In this document: one piece after another, positions 7,120-13,995 of the stretch | Position numbering within the stretch: the first letter of the stretch is position 1 | Layout: each line of letters opens with the position of its first letter | Assembly: GCA_963840245.1 (NCBI GenBank) | Contig: CAWIYI010000031.1 | Coordinates: forward strand, 1 to 27,756 | Reading direction: 5' to 3' | From: Bog-473 sp963840245 | GTDB taxonomy: Bacteria; Actinomycetota; Acidimicrobiia; Acidimicrobiales; RAAP-2 | DNA: 27,756 nucleotides | Translations under genes and position numbers: made by a program | The notes under the pieces: generated by a model | Seen by the model: the letters and a program-made list of their open reading frames with translations, nothing else | Database searches by the model: none | What the model was told of the DNA's origin: nothing

Positions 7120-8460
7120 GTGGAAGACCGGCTTTCACGGCGTCGACCGCCGTGTCGGAACTTCGGTGGCGACGCACGTTCCCAGGAGCTGGCGGCGCAG
7201 ATCGTGGAACGGGCGGGCCGCATCGCCGCGCTGCATAGGGAACAGCTGGCGGACATCGCCGAATTCGATAAGGCGGAGGGGTGGCGTGGCGATGGCGCCA
7301 TCTCGATGATCGCCTGGGTGACCGCGCAGTGCGGGGTCAGCACGTCGACGGCCCGCCAGTGGGTGCGCTCGGGGGCGAATCTGGAGTCGTTGCCATGCCT
7401 GGCGGAGGGGCTGGCGTCCGGGGCTTTGTCGCTGGACCTGGTGGAACCGTTGGCGGAGGTGGCGTCGCCGGCGAGCGATGCCGCTCTGCGGGAGGCGTCG
7501 GCGCATTGGAGTGTGCGACAGGCGCGTGAGCTGGCGGCTTGGCATCGAGCGCAGGCGGACGCACAGGCGGAGGCACAGGCGGACGCTGCGGCATCGTCGT
7601 CGGCCGGTGATCTGGGTGACGGAGACGACGATGCCCGTGGGTCGGCCGCCCGCGACTTCGAGCACCGGACGCTGCGGTTCAACGACACGCGACGGTCGGT
7701 CTGGGTGGCGTTCACCCGGGACGATTACGCGCTGGCGAAGTCGGCCCTGGTGGGTCGGGTGTCTGCGGCCGCGGCCGCGGCGGCGTCGGCGTCGGCGTCG
7801 GCGTCGGATCCGGTCGGCTACGTGCCCTACGACCAGCGGCTCTACGACGCCCTGTTGGATCTGTTCCGAGTGGGGAGCGCGTCCACGGGCGCTGGGGGAC
7901 CGGGGGGATCCCGCGGATCCGGGGTGGTCGTGCGGCCACGGGTCGTGGTACATGCGCCGCTCGAACTGCTCATTGGTTGCTCGAGTACGGGGGTGGGAGA
8001 AATCGCTGGCGTGGGCCCCGTGCCGGCCGAGGTCGTCCGTCGGTTGGCGTGCGATGCCGACGTGGACCTCGCAGTGGAGGATCGGGAAGGTTCGATTCTC
8101 GACCAAGGGCGGGCGCGGCGGGATCCAACAGTGGTGCAACGGGTGGAGATCGATCGGCGGGACAAGGGGTGCCGGTTCCCCGGTTGCAACTACACGGAGT
8201 TCACGAATGTCCATCACATCGAGCACTGGGTCGAGGGCGGCCTGACCAACCTGGACAACTTGGTCACGCTCTGCGGGCGGCACCACCGTGCGGTCCACGA
8301 GTTGGGCTGGAAGGTGTCGGGCAACGCCGACGCCGTTCTCACCTTCACGGGACCGCACGGGCGGGCGACGCAGTCAGCGCCGTCGCCGACTTGGCGAAGA
8401 TCATCTGTTGCACGGTCTGCAGCTGCGCAGCCGCGCCGTAATGGGCCGATGCGTCGTTGA
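7120..8460 (+). CDS. DUF222 domain / HNH endonuclease-fold protein
   Basis: About 446 residues in the actinobacterial 13E12-repeat/DUF222 family with a C-terminal HNH nuclease domain. DUF222 covers roughly the first 300 residues (IVERAGRIAALHREQLADIA onward). The HNH domain reads DKGCRFPGC, then VHHIEHWVEGG, NLVTLCGRHHRAVHE and GW, with paired Cys typical of a zinc-stabilised HNH. I prefer GTG 7120 because GAAGGAG lies 12 bases upstream; GTG 7099 in the same frame is possible. Two low-complexity inserts, AQADAQAEAQADAAA and an Ala/Ser run (AAAAAASASASAS), come from tandem codon repeats. The family is often multicopy and of unknown role; no partner is visible. It separates bioAFD from bioB-bsaP. 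Confidence 0.85.
   Translation: MEDRLSRRRPPCRNFGGDARSQELAAQIVERAGRIAALHREQLADIAEFDKAEGWRGDGAISMIAWVTAQCGVSTSTARQWVRSGANLESLPCLAEGLASGALSLDLVEPLAEVASPASDAALREASAHWSVRQARELAAWHRAQADAQAEAQADAAASSSAGDLGDGDDDARGSAARDFEHRTLRFNDTRRSVWVAFTRDDYALAKSALVGRVSAAAAAAASASASASDPVGYVPYDQRLYDALLDLFRVGSASTGAGGPGGSRGSGVVVRPRVVVHAPLELLIGCSSTGVGEIAGVGPVPAEVVRRLACDADVDLAVEDREGSILDQGRARRDPTVVQRVEIDRRDKGCRFPGCNYTEFTNVHHIEHWVEGGLTNLDNLVTLCGRHHRAVHELGWKVSGNADAVLTFTGPHGRATQSAPSPTWRRSSVARSAAAQPRRNGPMRR
7760..7808. repeat. GCGGCC / GTCGGC codon repeats inside the DUF222 gene
   Basis: A run of GCGGCC units followed by GCGTCG units encodes the Ala/Ser low-complexity stretch in the middle of the DUF222/HNH protein. Copy number stays in frame here. 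Confidence 0.65.
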
Positions 8461-8511
8461 AGGGTCCGTTTGGGCCGATCGGCGGAATTGCCGGTGGGGG
8501 ATTGGGTCAGA

Positions 8512-8703
8512 TCAGGCCGAGTGGAGCTCCGGGTGACCGGAGCCGCGGCAGCGCGCCACCCAGCCCGTGGGGATCACGGTGACGGTCATGCGCCGGCCGC
8601 ACTCGGGGCAAAAACGCGGGGGGTCGAACGCGCGCTCGCATCCGGGGCATTCGGTGGTGGGCTTCCCGCAACCTGTGCAATGCGTCGTCACGGAGAGAGC
8701 CAC
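8512..8703 (-). CDS. bsaP: Biotin synthase auxiliary protein, BsaP-like
   Basis: 63-residue Cys-rich protein lying directly after bioB on the same strand. It has CTGCG (9-13), CPGC (19-22) and FCPEC (31-35) in zinc-ribbon or Fe-S-like spacing, then GRRMTVTVIPTGWVARC and a short tail. The position and the PPRFC..CGRRM..V.PTGW.ARC pattern fit, from memory of the family, the mycobacterial BsaP (Rv1590 next to bioB Rv1589), which biotin synthase needs to turn dethiobiotin into biotin. It starts at GTG 8703; the frame upstream is closed by a stop at 8713-8715, so little extension is possible. No good Shine-Dalgarno is seen; translation may depend on bioB. Confidence 0.8.
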   Translation of the reverse strand: MALSVTTHCTGCGKPTTECPGCERAFDPPRFCPECGRRMTVTVIPTGWVARCRGSGHPELHSA

Positions 8704-8712
8704 GGGTGATGG

Positions 8713-8753
8713 TCAGATGGCCGTTGGTCAGATGGCCGCGTATCAGATGGCCG
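8713..8753. repeat. Three-copy 15-bp repeat over the bioB stop codon
   Basis: TCAGATGGCCG recurs at 8713, 8728 and 8743 with an exact 15-base period. On the minus strand each copy reads CGGCCATCTGA: the last codons and TGA stop of bioB are repeated twice more downstream, just before bsaP. Confidence 0.9.
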
Positions 8754-9834
8754 CAGTGAGGGCGCCGATGGGCATGCGCAAGTCCTCGAGCATCTGGAGG
8801 TCCTCGTCGGCCGAGCGCCCGAGCGTCGTCAGGTAGTTCCCGACGATGAGGGCATTGATGCCGGCCGTCATGCCGATGGCCTGGAGATCGCGGAGGGTGA
8901 CTTCGCGGCCGCCGGCGTAACGAAGGATCACCGAGGGCAGCGCCAGGCGGAAGAGGGCGATCCAGCGGACGGCGTCCCACGGGCTCAGGACCGGGCGGTC
9001 TCCGAGCGGGGTGCCTGGCCGGGGGTTGAGGAAGTTGAGCGGCACCTCGGTCGGGTCGAGCTCCTGCAGCTGCGTCAGGAGCTCGACGCGCTGGGCATCG
9101 GTCTCTCCGAGGTTGATGAGGGCACCACAGCACAGCTCCATTCCGTGGGCCTTGACCAGTCGACAGGTCTCGGCCCGCTCGTCCCAGGTGTGGGTCGTGA
9201 CAATGGCTGGGAAGTACGAGCGCGCCGTCTCGACATTGTGGTTGTAGCGGTGGACGCCGCCTTCGGCCAACCGGCGCGCCTGCTGCTCGGTCAGGATGCC
9301 GGCGCTCACCGCGACGTTGAGCCCGGTCTCCTCGTGGATGCGCGGGACCAGATCGAGGATGCGCTGGATGGTGCGCTCGTCGGGTCCGCGTACAGCGAGC
9401 ACGATGCAGAACTCCGAGGCGCCGAGGGCAGCGGTCTCGCGGGCGGCGGCAAGGACCTCGTCGGCATCCAGGAAGGGCGTGGCCTTGACGGGCGAGTCGA
9501 AGCGAGAGGACTGCGAGCAGAAGTGGCAGTCCTCGGGGCAGCCCCCGGTCTTGGCCGAGAGGATGCCCTCGATCTCGACCTCGGGACCGCACCAGGCCAG
9601 ACGGACCTGGTGGGCCAGGGAGGCCAGCGCCATCACTGCGCCGTCGGGCAACGCGGCGAGGGCGGTCAGCTCGTCCGCCGTGAGGAGGCGCCGCTCGTCG
9701 AGGAGGGCGTGCTCTGCGCCGGCGACGACAGCCCTGTCCGCGGCGCTCAGGGCGACTTGGGGAGGTGGCGGTGGCACCGCGGCAGCGGAGGCAGAGCGGA
9801 AGGCGACAGGGCTCGTGGTGGTCACGGCGCCCAC
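8743..9834 (-). CDS. bioB: Biotin synthase
   Basis: 363-residue radical-SAM enzyme inserting sulfur into dethiobiotin. The SAM cluster motif is GGCPEDCHFCSQ (Cys99, Cys103, Cys106). Further BioB signatures are VEIEGILSAKTGG, YNHNVETARSYFP, CGALINLGET, VPLNFLNPRPGTPL, LRYAGGREV and GINALIVGNYLTT. The first ~45 residues are a Pro/Ala-rich extension of little conservation, so the true start may be GTG 9834 or GTG 9825. It is followed by bsaP and diverges from the acyl-CoA dehydrogenase at 9891. With bioA, bioF and bioD this completes the late biotin pathway; no pimelate-forming gene (bioC/H/I/W) is visible. Confidence 0.95.
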   Translation of the reverse strand: MGAVTTTSPVAFRSASAAAVPPPPPQVALSAADRAVVAGAEHALLDERRLLTADELTALAALPDGAVMALASLAHQVRLAWCGPEVEIEGILSAKTGGCPEDCHFCSQSSRFDSPVKATPFLDADEVLAAARETAALGASEFCIVLAVRGPDERTIQRILDLVPRIHEETGLNVAVSAGILTEQQARRLAEGGVHRYNHNVETARSYFPAIVTTHTWDERAETCRLVKAHGMELCCGALINLGETDAQRVELLTQLQELDPTEVPLNFLNPRPGTPLGDRPVLSPWDAVRWIALFRLALPSVILRYAGGREVTLRDLQAIGMTAGINALIVGNYLTTLGRSADEDLQMLEDLRMPIGALTAAI

Positions 9835-9854
9835 GGTAGTGGCAGGGTGTGGAC

Positions 9855-9873
9855 CTCCGGAAGTTGGCCGGAG
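9855..9873. promoter_or_regulatory. Inverted repeat in the bioB / dehydrogenase divergent region
   Basis: CTCCGG (9855-9860) and CCGGAG (9868-9873) face each other across seven bases in the 56-base gap between the bioB start and the dehydrogenase start. A regulator site for either gene is possible; I cannot match it to a known biotin-repressor box. Confidence 0.2.
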
Positions 9874-9890
9874 CGCTGGGAGGAGTGACC

Positions 9891-11192
9891 ATGGCCTGGG
9901 ATTTCTCGACCGAACCCGAGTTCGAAGAGAAGCTGGAGTGGATGCGCGGGTTCGTGCGGGACGAGGTGTTCCCGCTCGAGACCCTGGAGCTGACCTACGA
10001 CCAGGTGCGCGTCCTGATCCGGCCGCTCCAGGAACAGGTAAAGGCCGAAGGGCTGTGGGCGGCGCACCTGCCGCCGGCCCTGGGCGGGATGGGGTTCGGG
10101 CAGGTGCGGCTGGGGCTCATGCACGAGATCCTCGGGCAGTCGCCCCTGGCGCCGGTGGTGTTCGGCAACAATGCGCCGGACTCGGGGAACGCCGAGTTGC
10201 TGGCGGTGGGGATGGAGATGAGTGGGGACGAGTCGCACCGGGAGCGGTGGTTGCAGCCGCTCCTCGATGGGGACCTGCGCTCGGCGTTCTCCATGACCGA
10301 GCCCGGTACGGCTGGATCTGATCCAACGCTGTTGCAGACGTCGGCCATGCGCGACGGCGACCAGTGGGTGATCAACGGGCACAAGTGGTTCACATCCAAC
10401 GGATCCGTGGCGGACTTCCTGATCGTGATGGCGGTGACCAATCCAGACGTGCATCCATACCAGGGGTCGTCCATGATCATCGTGCCGGTCGACACGCCCG
10501 GGGTCGACATCGTGCGGGATGTGTCCACGATGGAGGATCCGCACACGCCGTACGGGCGGTTCGGCAACCACGCCGAGATCATCTACACCGACGTCAGGGT
10601 GCCGGCCGGGAACCTCATCGGGAACGAGGGCTCGGGCTTCGTGCTGGCCCAGCACCGCTTGGGGCCGGGCCGGATCCACCACTGCATGCGCTGGCTGGGA
10701 CAGTCCCGGCGGGCCTTCGACATGCTGTGCGAGCGGGCGGTGTCCCGCTATGCGCACGGCTCGATGCTGGCCGAGAAGCAGACCATCCAGAACTGGGTGG
10801 CGGACTCGATGGCCGAGATGACGGCCGCCCGGCTCATGACGCTGCAGGCCGCCTGGAAGATGGATCAGGAGGGGGCGGCGGCGGCCAGGGTCGAGATCGC
10901 CATGATCAAGTATTTCGGGGCGAAGGTCCTCTACGACGTCATCGACCGCGCCATCCAGGTGCACGGGTCATTGGGGTTCTCGAGCGACCTCCCCCTGGAG
11001 CACATGTACCGGGCGGCCCGAGCGGCCCGGATCTACGACGGGCCCGACGAGGTGCACCGCCAGACGGTGGCCCGGCGCGTGCTCAAGGGCTACGAGCCGC
11101 ACGAGGTGCCGTCCGAGCACATCCCGACCCGGCGGGCCGACGCGCAGCGTCGCTTCGCCGATCTGTTGGCAGACCTGACGGTGGATGCCTAG
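9891..11192 (+). CDS. Acyl-CoA dehydrogenase, ACAD10/11-like
   Basis: 433-residue FAD-dependent acyl-CoA dehydrogenase. Flavin motifs are FSMTEPGTAGSDPTLLQTSA (133-152) and WVINGHKWFTSNG (159-171). HRLGPGRIHHCMRWLGQ (255-271) and the C-terminal YDGPDEVHRQTVARRVL (382-398) are typical of the ACAD10/11-like branch, where Asp sits at the usual catalytic Glu position. The start ATG 9891 is set by AGGAG at 9881-9885. The substrate is unknown; family members act on long or branched and hydroxylated acyl-CoAs. The downstream lipoprotein gene begins within its last codons (ATG 11185), so the two are co-transcribed at least in part. Confidence 0.93.
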   Translation: MAWDFSTEPEFEEKLEWMRGFVRDEVFPLETLELTYDQVRVLIRPLQEQVKAEGLWAAHLPPALGGMGFGQVRLGLMHEILGQSPLAPVVFGNNAPDSGNAELLAVGMEMSGDESHRERWLQPLLDGDLRSAFSMTEPGTAGSDPTLLQTSAMRDGDQWVINGHKWFTSNGSVADFLIVMAVTNPDVHPYQGSSMIIVPVDTPGVDIVRDVSTMEDPHTPYGRFGNHAEIIYTDVRVPAGNLIGNEGSGFVLAQHRLGPGRIHHCMRWLGQSRRAFDMLCERAVSRYAHGSMLAEKQTIQNWVADSMAEMTAARLMTLQAAWKMDQEGAAAARVEIAMIKYFGAKVLYDVIDRAIQVHGSLGFSSDLPLEHMYRAARAARIYDGPDEVHRQTVARRVLKGYEPHEVPSEHIPTRRADAQRRFADLLADLTVDA

Positions 11193-12078
11193 GCGCGGCT
11201 CCGTGGCGCCGTGGATGGTCGGTGGCCTCATGGTCGCCGCGGCAGTGCTCGTGGCGGCGTGCGGGTCTTCGGGGACCGGTTCGTCATCGGGCACGACCCA
11301 TCCAAAGCGAACCACGACGTCGAGCACGTCGCCGCCGAACTCCACGACGGCCACCGCAGCCAGCTCGACGACGTCCTCGACCGACGGCACGGGCCGCACG
11401 GGCGGTACGGCGCCGGGGCCGATGGTGACCGCCTCGCTCCCCGTGGTGGTCTGCGAGACGACCACGGGCGCGCCCACCACGACGACGTCGTTGCCCGCGT
11501 CGGTCTCGGTCAGCGTTCCTGCGTCCGACGGGCAGCAAGGAAACCTGGCCGTGTACACCGATGAGACCGGCGGGTTGATGCTGGTCGGACCGACGGTCGG
11601 CTGGACGTGCAACGGCAACTTCGGTGCCGATGGCAGCGGGATGTTGGCTCTCGCGCCGGTCGGGACAGTCGTGCCGACGACCGGCACCACGTGGCACCTG
11701 CCGACGTCCTCGACGACCCAGGCGATCGTCGCCATGGAAAGCGGGGGCAGCACGGTGCAGGGCGCCGCCTTGGCCTGTCCGCTCTTCAGTGCGGCCAAGG
11801 CGGCGACGCAGCAGGACCTCGGCCAGATCTGCGCCGTGAGCGGCCCGACACAAGAGCACGTCACCCAGATTTCCTCGGTCGCGGTCGGGTTCCAGGACCC
11901 GGCAGGCGTGGCGGGGGTGGGATACCCCTCCGGTGGTCAGAATCCGGCGAACGGCATCATGCTGTACCAGCCGAAGCCAACCGAGGCGACGGCCTATCAG
12001 GCCACGTGCACACTGCCGGCAGCGCAGCAGGATCTGTGCACGGCGGTGCTGAACCATTTCGCGGCCACGTTCGGTTGA
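11185..12078 (+). CDS. Ser/Thr-rich secreted lipoprotein, unknown function
   Basis: 297 residues. Residues 1-26 form a lipoprotein signal: RR, a hydrophobic segment MVGGLMVAAAVLVAAC and a lipobox with Cys26 as the lipidation site. A low-complexity Ser/Thr/Gly linker (about 27-110) follows, as expected for a surface-tethered protein. The globular C-terminal part (about 115-297) has six Cys in plausible disulfide positions (WTCN, LACP, QICA, ATCT, DLCT and a Cys before the linker end). I do not recognise a domain. It overlaps the end of the dehydrogenase gene by eight bases; an internal GTG 11203 is an alternative start. Confidence 0.75.
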   Translation: MPRRGSVAPWMVGGLMVAAAVLVAACGSSGTGSSSGTTHPKRTTTSSTSPPNSTTATAASSTTSSTDGTGRTGGTAPGPMVTASLPVVVCETTTGAPTTTTSLPASVSVSVPASDGQQGNLAVYTDETGGLMLVGPTVGWTCNGNFGADGSGMLALAPVGTVVPTTGTTWHLPTSSTTQAIVAMESGGSTVQGAALACPLFSAAKAATQQDLGQICAVSGPTQEHVTQISSVAVGFQDPAGVAGVGYPSGGQNPANGIMLYQPKPTEATAYQATCTLPAAQQDLCTAVLNHFAATFG

Positions 12079-12085
12079 GAACCGG

Positions 12086-12102
12086 CTGGGTAGCCGACCC
12101 AG
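12086..12102. terminator. Hairpin between convergent genes, candidate terminator
   Basis: CTGGGT (12086-12091) pairs with ACCCAG (12097-12102) around a 5-base loop in the 39-base gap between the convergent lipoprotein and VOC genes. It has no T-tract. Confidence 0.4.
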
Positions 12103-12117
12103 GGGCTGCCGCCGGAC

Positions 12118-12489
12118 CTACTCCGGGGTGTGGCAGACCGCCTCGATGTTGTTCCCGTCCGGATCGCGCACGAAGGCCCCGTAGTAGTCCGGGTGGTACT
12201 GCGGCCACAGCTGCGGTTCGTGCAGGGGCTCGGCACCGGTGGCGAGGGCGGCGTGGAAGAAGGCCCGCACCGCATCTCGGTCGGGGGCCTGGAAGGCGAT
12301 GTGGGTCTCGCGGAAACCGTCGCCCGTCTGCTGTCGCCCAATCCAGAACTCTGCCGAGGGCGGGACTCCGTAGCCGATGGCGTCGTCGACCTCCATGACG
12401 CGCCCGCCGCCGAGTGGCGCGAGGACGGCGTCGTAGAAGCGGGCACTGGCCGACAGCTCGGCGCTCTGGATGGAGACGTGAGCGAGCAT
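12118..12489 (-). CDS. VOC (glyoxalase/bleomycin-resistance fold) protein
   Basis: 123-residue single-module VOC protein. Candidate metal ligands are His4 (LAHVSIQS), His63 (ETHIAFQ) and Glu116 (DGNNIEAVCH), with the paired beta-alpha-beta-beta-beta pattern; VRDPDGNNIEAV is the usual family ending. Members include glyoxalases, resistance proteins and isomerases, and nothing here decides between them. It starts at ATG 12489. A separate single gene, converging with the lipoprotein and diverging from the membrane protein at 12561. Confidence 0.85.
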   Translation of the reverse strand: MLAHVSIQSAELSASARFYDAVLAPLGGGRVMEVDDAIGYGVPPSAEFWIGRQQTGDGFRETHIAFQAPDRDAVRAFFHAALATGAEPLHEPQLWPQYHPDYYGAFVRDPDGNNIEAVCHTPE

Positions 12490-12560
12490 GGCTCCGAGTC
12501 TGCCAGGGTGCGATCGGTGACCCGGCGCCGTCCGGGTGGTCTGCGTTCTAACCTGCGACG

Positions 12561-13226
12561 ATGCTGACGCCGATGCTGGGCGAGACGGACTGGGCGACCG
12601 TCGCGTCGTTCGCCACCGCCCTCGGGACCCTGGTGCTGGCGGTCGCCACCTTCTCCGCCGTGCGCTCCTCGAACCGATCGGCCCGGATCGCCGAGGAGGC
12701 GTTCCAGGTGAACTTGCGGCCCGTCCTGGTCACGTCACGCCGCGAGGACCCGATGCAGAAGATCCGCTGGGTCGACGATCACTGGGCCCGGCTGGAGGGA
12801 AGTCAGGCCAGTGTCGAGATGGTCGACGGGAGCATCTATCTCGCCATCTCGCTGCGCAACGTGGGCCCCGGGCTCGGGGTGATCTTTGGATGGTCGGTGC
12901 TGACCGAGCTCGTCCGGACCAACGAAGTCCCGCACGTGGCGCCCGAGGATTTCCGCATGCAGACGCGCGATCTCTATATCGCGCCCGGCGACATCGGGTT
13001 CTGGCAGGCCGCCATCCGAGAGGCGGGGGATCCGGACTACCCCGAGCTGAGCCGGGACATCGTGGGTGTGCGGGGGTTCACGATCGACGTGCTCTACGGC
13101 GACCACGAAGGCGGCCAGCGGACGATCACGCGCTTCGGGATGATCCCGCTGCAGACGGGCGACGACGTCAAGTGGTTCCCGAACGTGGCGCGCCACTGGA
13201 ATCTGGATCGGCCCGATCCGCGGTAG
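12561..13226 (+). CDS. One-helix membrane protein, unknown function
   Basis: 221 residues. One transmembrane helix near the N-terminus (residues 10-33, WATVASFATALGTLVLAVATF) is followed by a basic, Arg/Ser-rich stretch, which suggests the remainder faces the cytoplasm. The soluble part (about 45-221) is mixed and partly beta-rich, with ISLRNVGPGLGV and FTIDVLYGDHEG; the NVGPG motif is seen in many small membrane-anchored proteins of unknown role. The start may be ATG 12561 or ATG 12573. I do not recognise a family beyond that. Confidence 0.7.
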   Translation: MLTPMLGETDWATVASFATALGTLVLAVATFSAVRSSNRSARIAEEAFQVNLRPVLVTSRREDPMQKIRWVDDHWARLEGSQASVEMVDGSIYLAISLRNVGPGLGVIFGWSVLTELVRTNEVPHVAPEDFRMQTRDLYIAPGDIGFWQAAIREAGDPDYPELSRDIVGVRGFTIDVLYGDHEGGQRTITRFGMIPLQTGDDVKWFPNVARHWNLDRPDPR

Positions 13227-13229
13227 GTG

Positions 13230-13257
13230 GTCGGGCGGAAGGGCGAGGCCCGCCGAC
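13230..13257. terminator. Bulged hairpin between convergent genes
   Basis: GTCGG(G)CGG at 13230-13238 pairs with CCGCCGAC at 13250-13257, with one bulged G, between the stops of the membrane protein and TetR genes. It lacks a T-tract, so a terminator role is inferred from position. Confidence 0.3.
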
Positions 13258-13271
13258 AGCGGTCTGGGCGG

Positions 13272-13874
13272 TTAGGGGCGGAGACCCCGCAGCAACGCCT
13301 CGCACAGGCGGTCGTAGCCGGCATCTTGATCCTCGACGAAGCCGATGCCGAGCAGCTCCAGTGAGACCCAGCCGTGGATCGTGGCCCAGATCAGCTGTGC
13401 CGTCTCGGTCGGTGGCGCCTCGGCGATGAGGCCCGCCTCCATGGCGCGTTGCACGGCGGCGACGAGGCTGTCGAACGTTTGGGTGCACCGGCCGAGGGCG
13501 TTGTCGCTCGGCTCGAAGCCGGGTACGGCCCGCAGGAACATCACCTGGTACGCCATGGGATGGGCGAGCGCGAGGGCCCTGTAGCGCCGGGCGCCCTCAC
13601 GGAGGGCCTGAATGGGATCCTCGATCTGCGCCATGGCCTCCATCTCTACGCCGAGACGGTGGAAGCCCTGGACGAAGAGCGCTTCGACGATGCCGAATTT
13701 CGACGCGAAGTGGTTGTAGACGCCCATTGGCGCGACGTTGGCGGCGGCGGCGATCCGGCGCACCGAGAGGCCGTCGGGACCCTCGGTCTCCAGGATCTCG
13801 GCCGCTGAGTTGAGAAGGGCGAGCTCCATCCCGGCACTGGGAGTTCTCGTCCTGGTCCGGCGGTTTTCCGTCAC
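13272..13874 (-). CDS. TetR-family transcriptional regulator
   Basis: 200 residues. The N-terminal helix-turn-helix lies at about 37-57 (LSVRRIAAAANVAPMGVYNHF), followed by the Lys-Phe start of helix 4 (ASKFGIVEALF). The ligand-binding half includes AHPMAYQVMFLRAVPG and ATIHGWVSLELLGIGF, the WHG-type C-terminal domain found in many actinobacterial members. It starts at GTG 13874 and diverges from the MFS exporter 121 bases away, with a near-palindromic site between them. The layout suggests it represses the exporter (and itself) until a small lipophilic ligand binds. Confidence 0.93.
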   Translation of the reverse strand: MTENRRTRTRTPSAGMELALLNSAAEILETEGPDGLSVRRIAAAANVAPMGVYNHFASKFGIVEALFVQGFHRLGVEMEAMAQIEDPIQALREGARRYRALALAHPMAYQVMFLRAVPGFEPSDNALGRCTQTFDSLVAAVQRAMEAGLIAEAPPTETAQLIWATIHGWVSLELLGIGFVEDQDAGYDRLCEALLRGLRP

Positions 13875-13890
13875 ATCCCTAGCGTACTGA

Positions 13891-13924
13891 AGAACGTCGT
13901 GCTATAACACTAGTACAGCGTTCT
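13891..13924. promoter_or_regulatory. Imperfect 34-bp palindrome, candidate TetR operator
   Basis: The left arm AGAACGTCGTGCTATA (13891-13906) and the right arm ACTAGTACAGCGTTCT (13909-13924) are inverted repeats matching at 12 of 16 positions, with AGAACG/CGTTCT at the ends and an ACTAGT core. It is one of the most AT-rich spots in the window and lies 17 bases from the TetR start and 72 bases before the MFS start, where a shared promoter is expected (GCTATAAC resembles a -10). Confidence 0.6.
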
Positions 13925-13995
13925 ATAGGGGACCGTGTCACAGCTTGCGGTCCAATCCCATCCACACCTGGGACCCAATCCGGAAGGAGCCCGCG

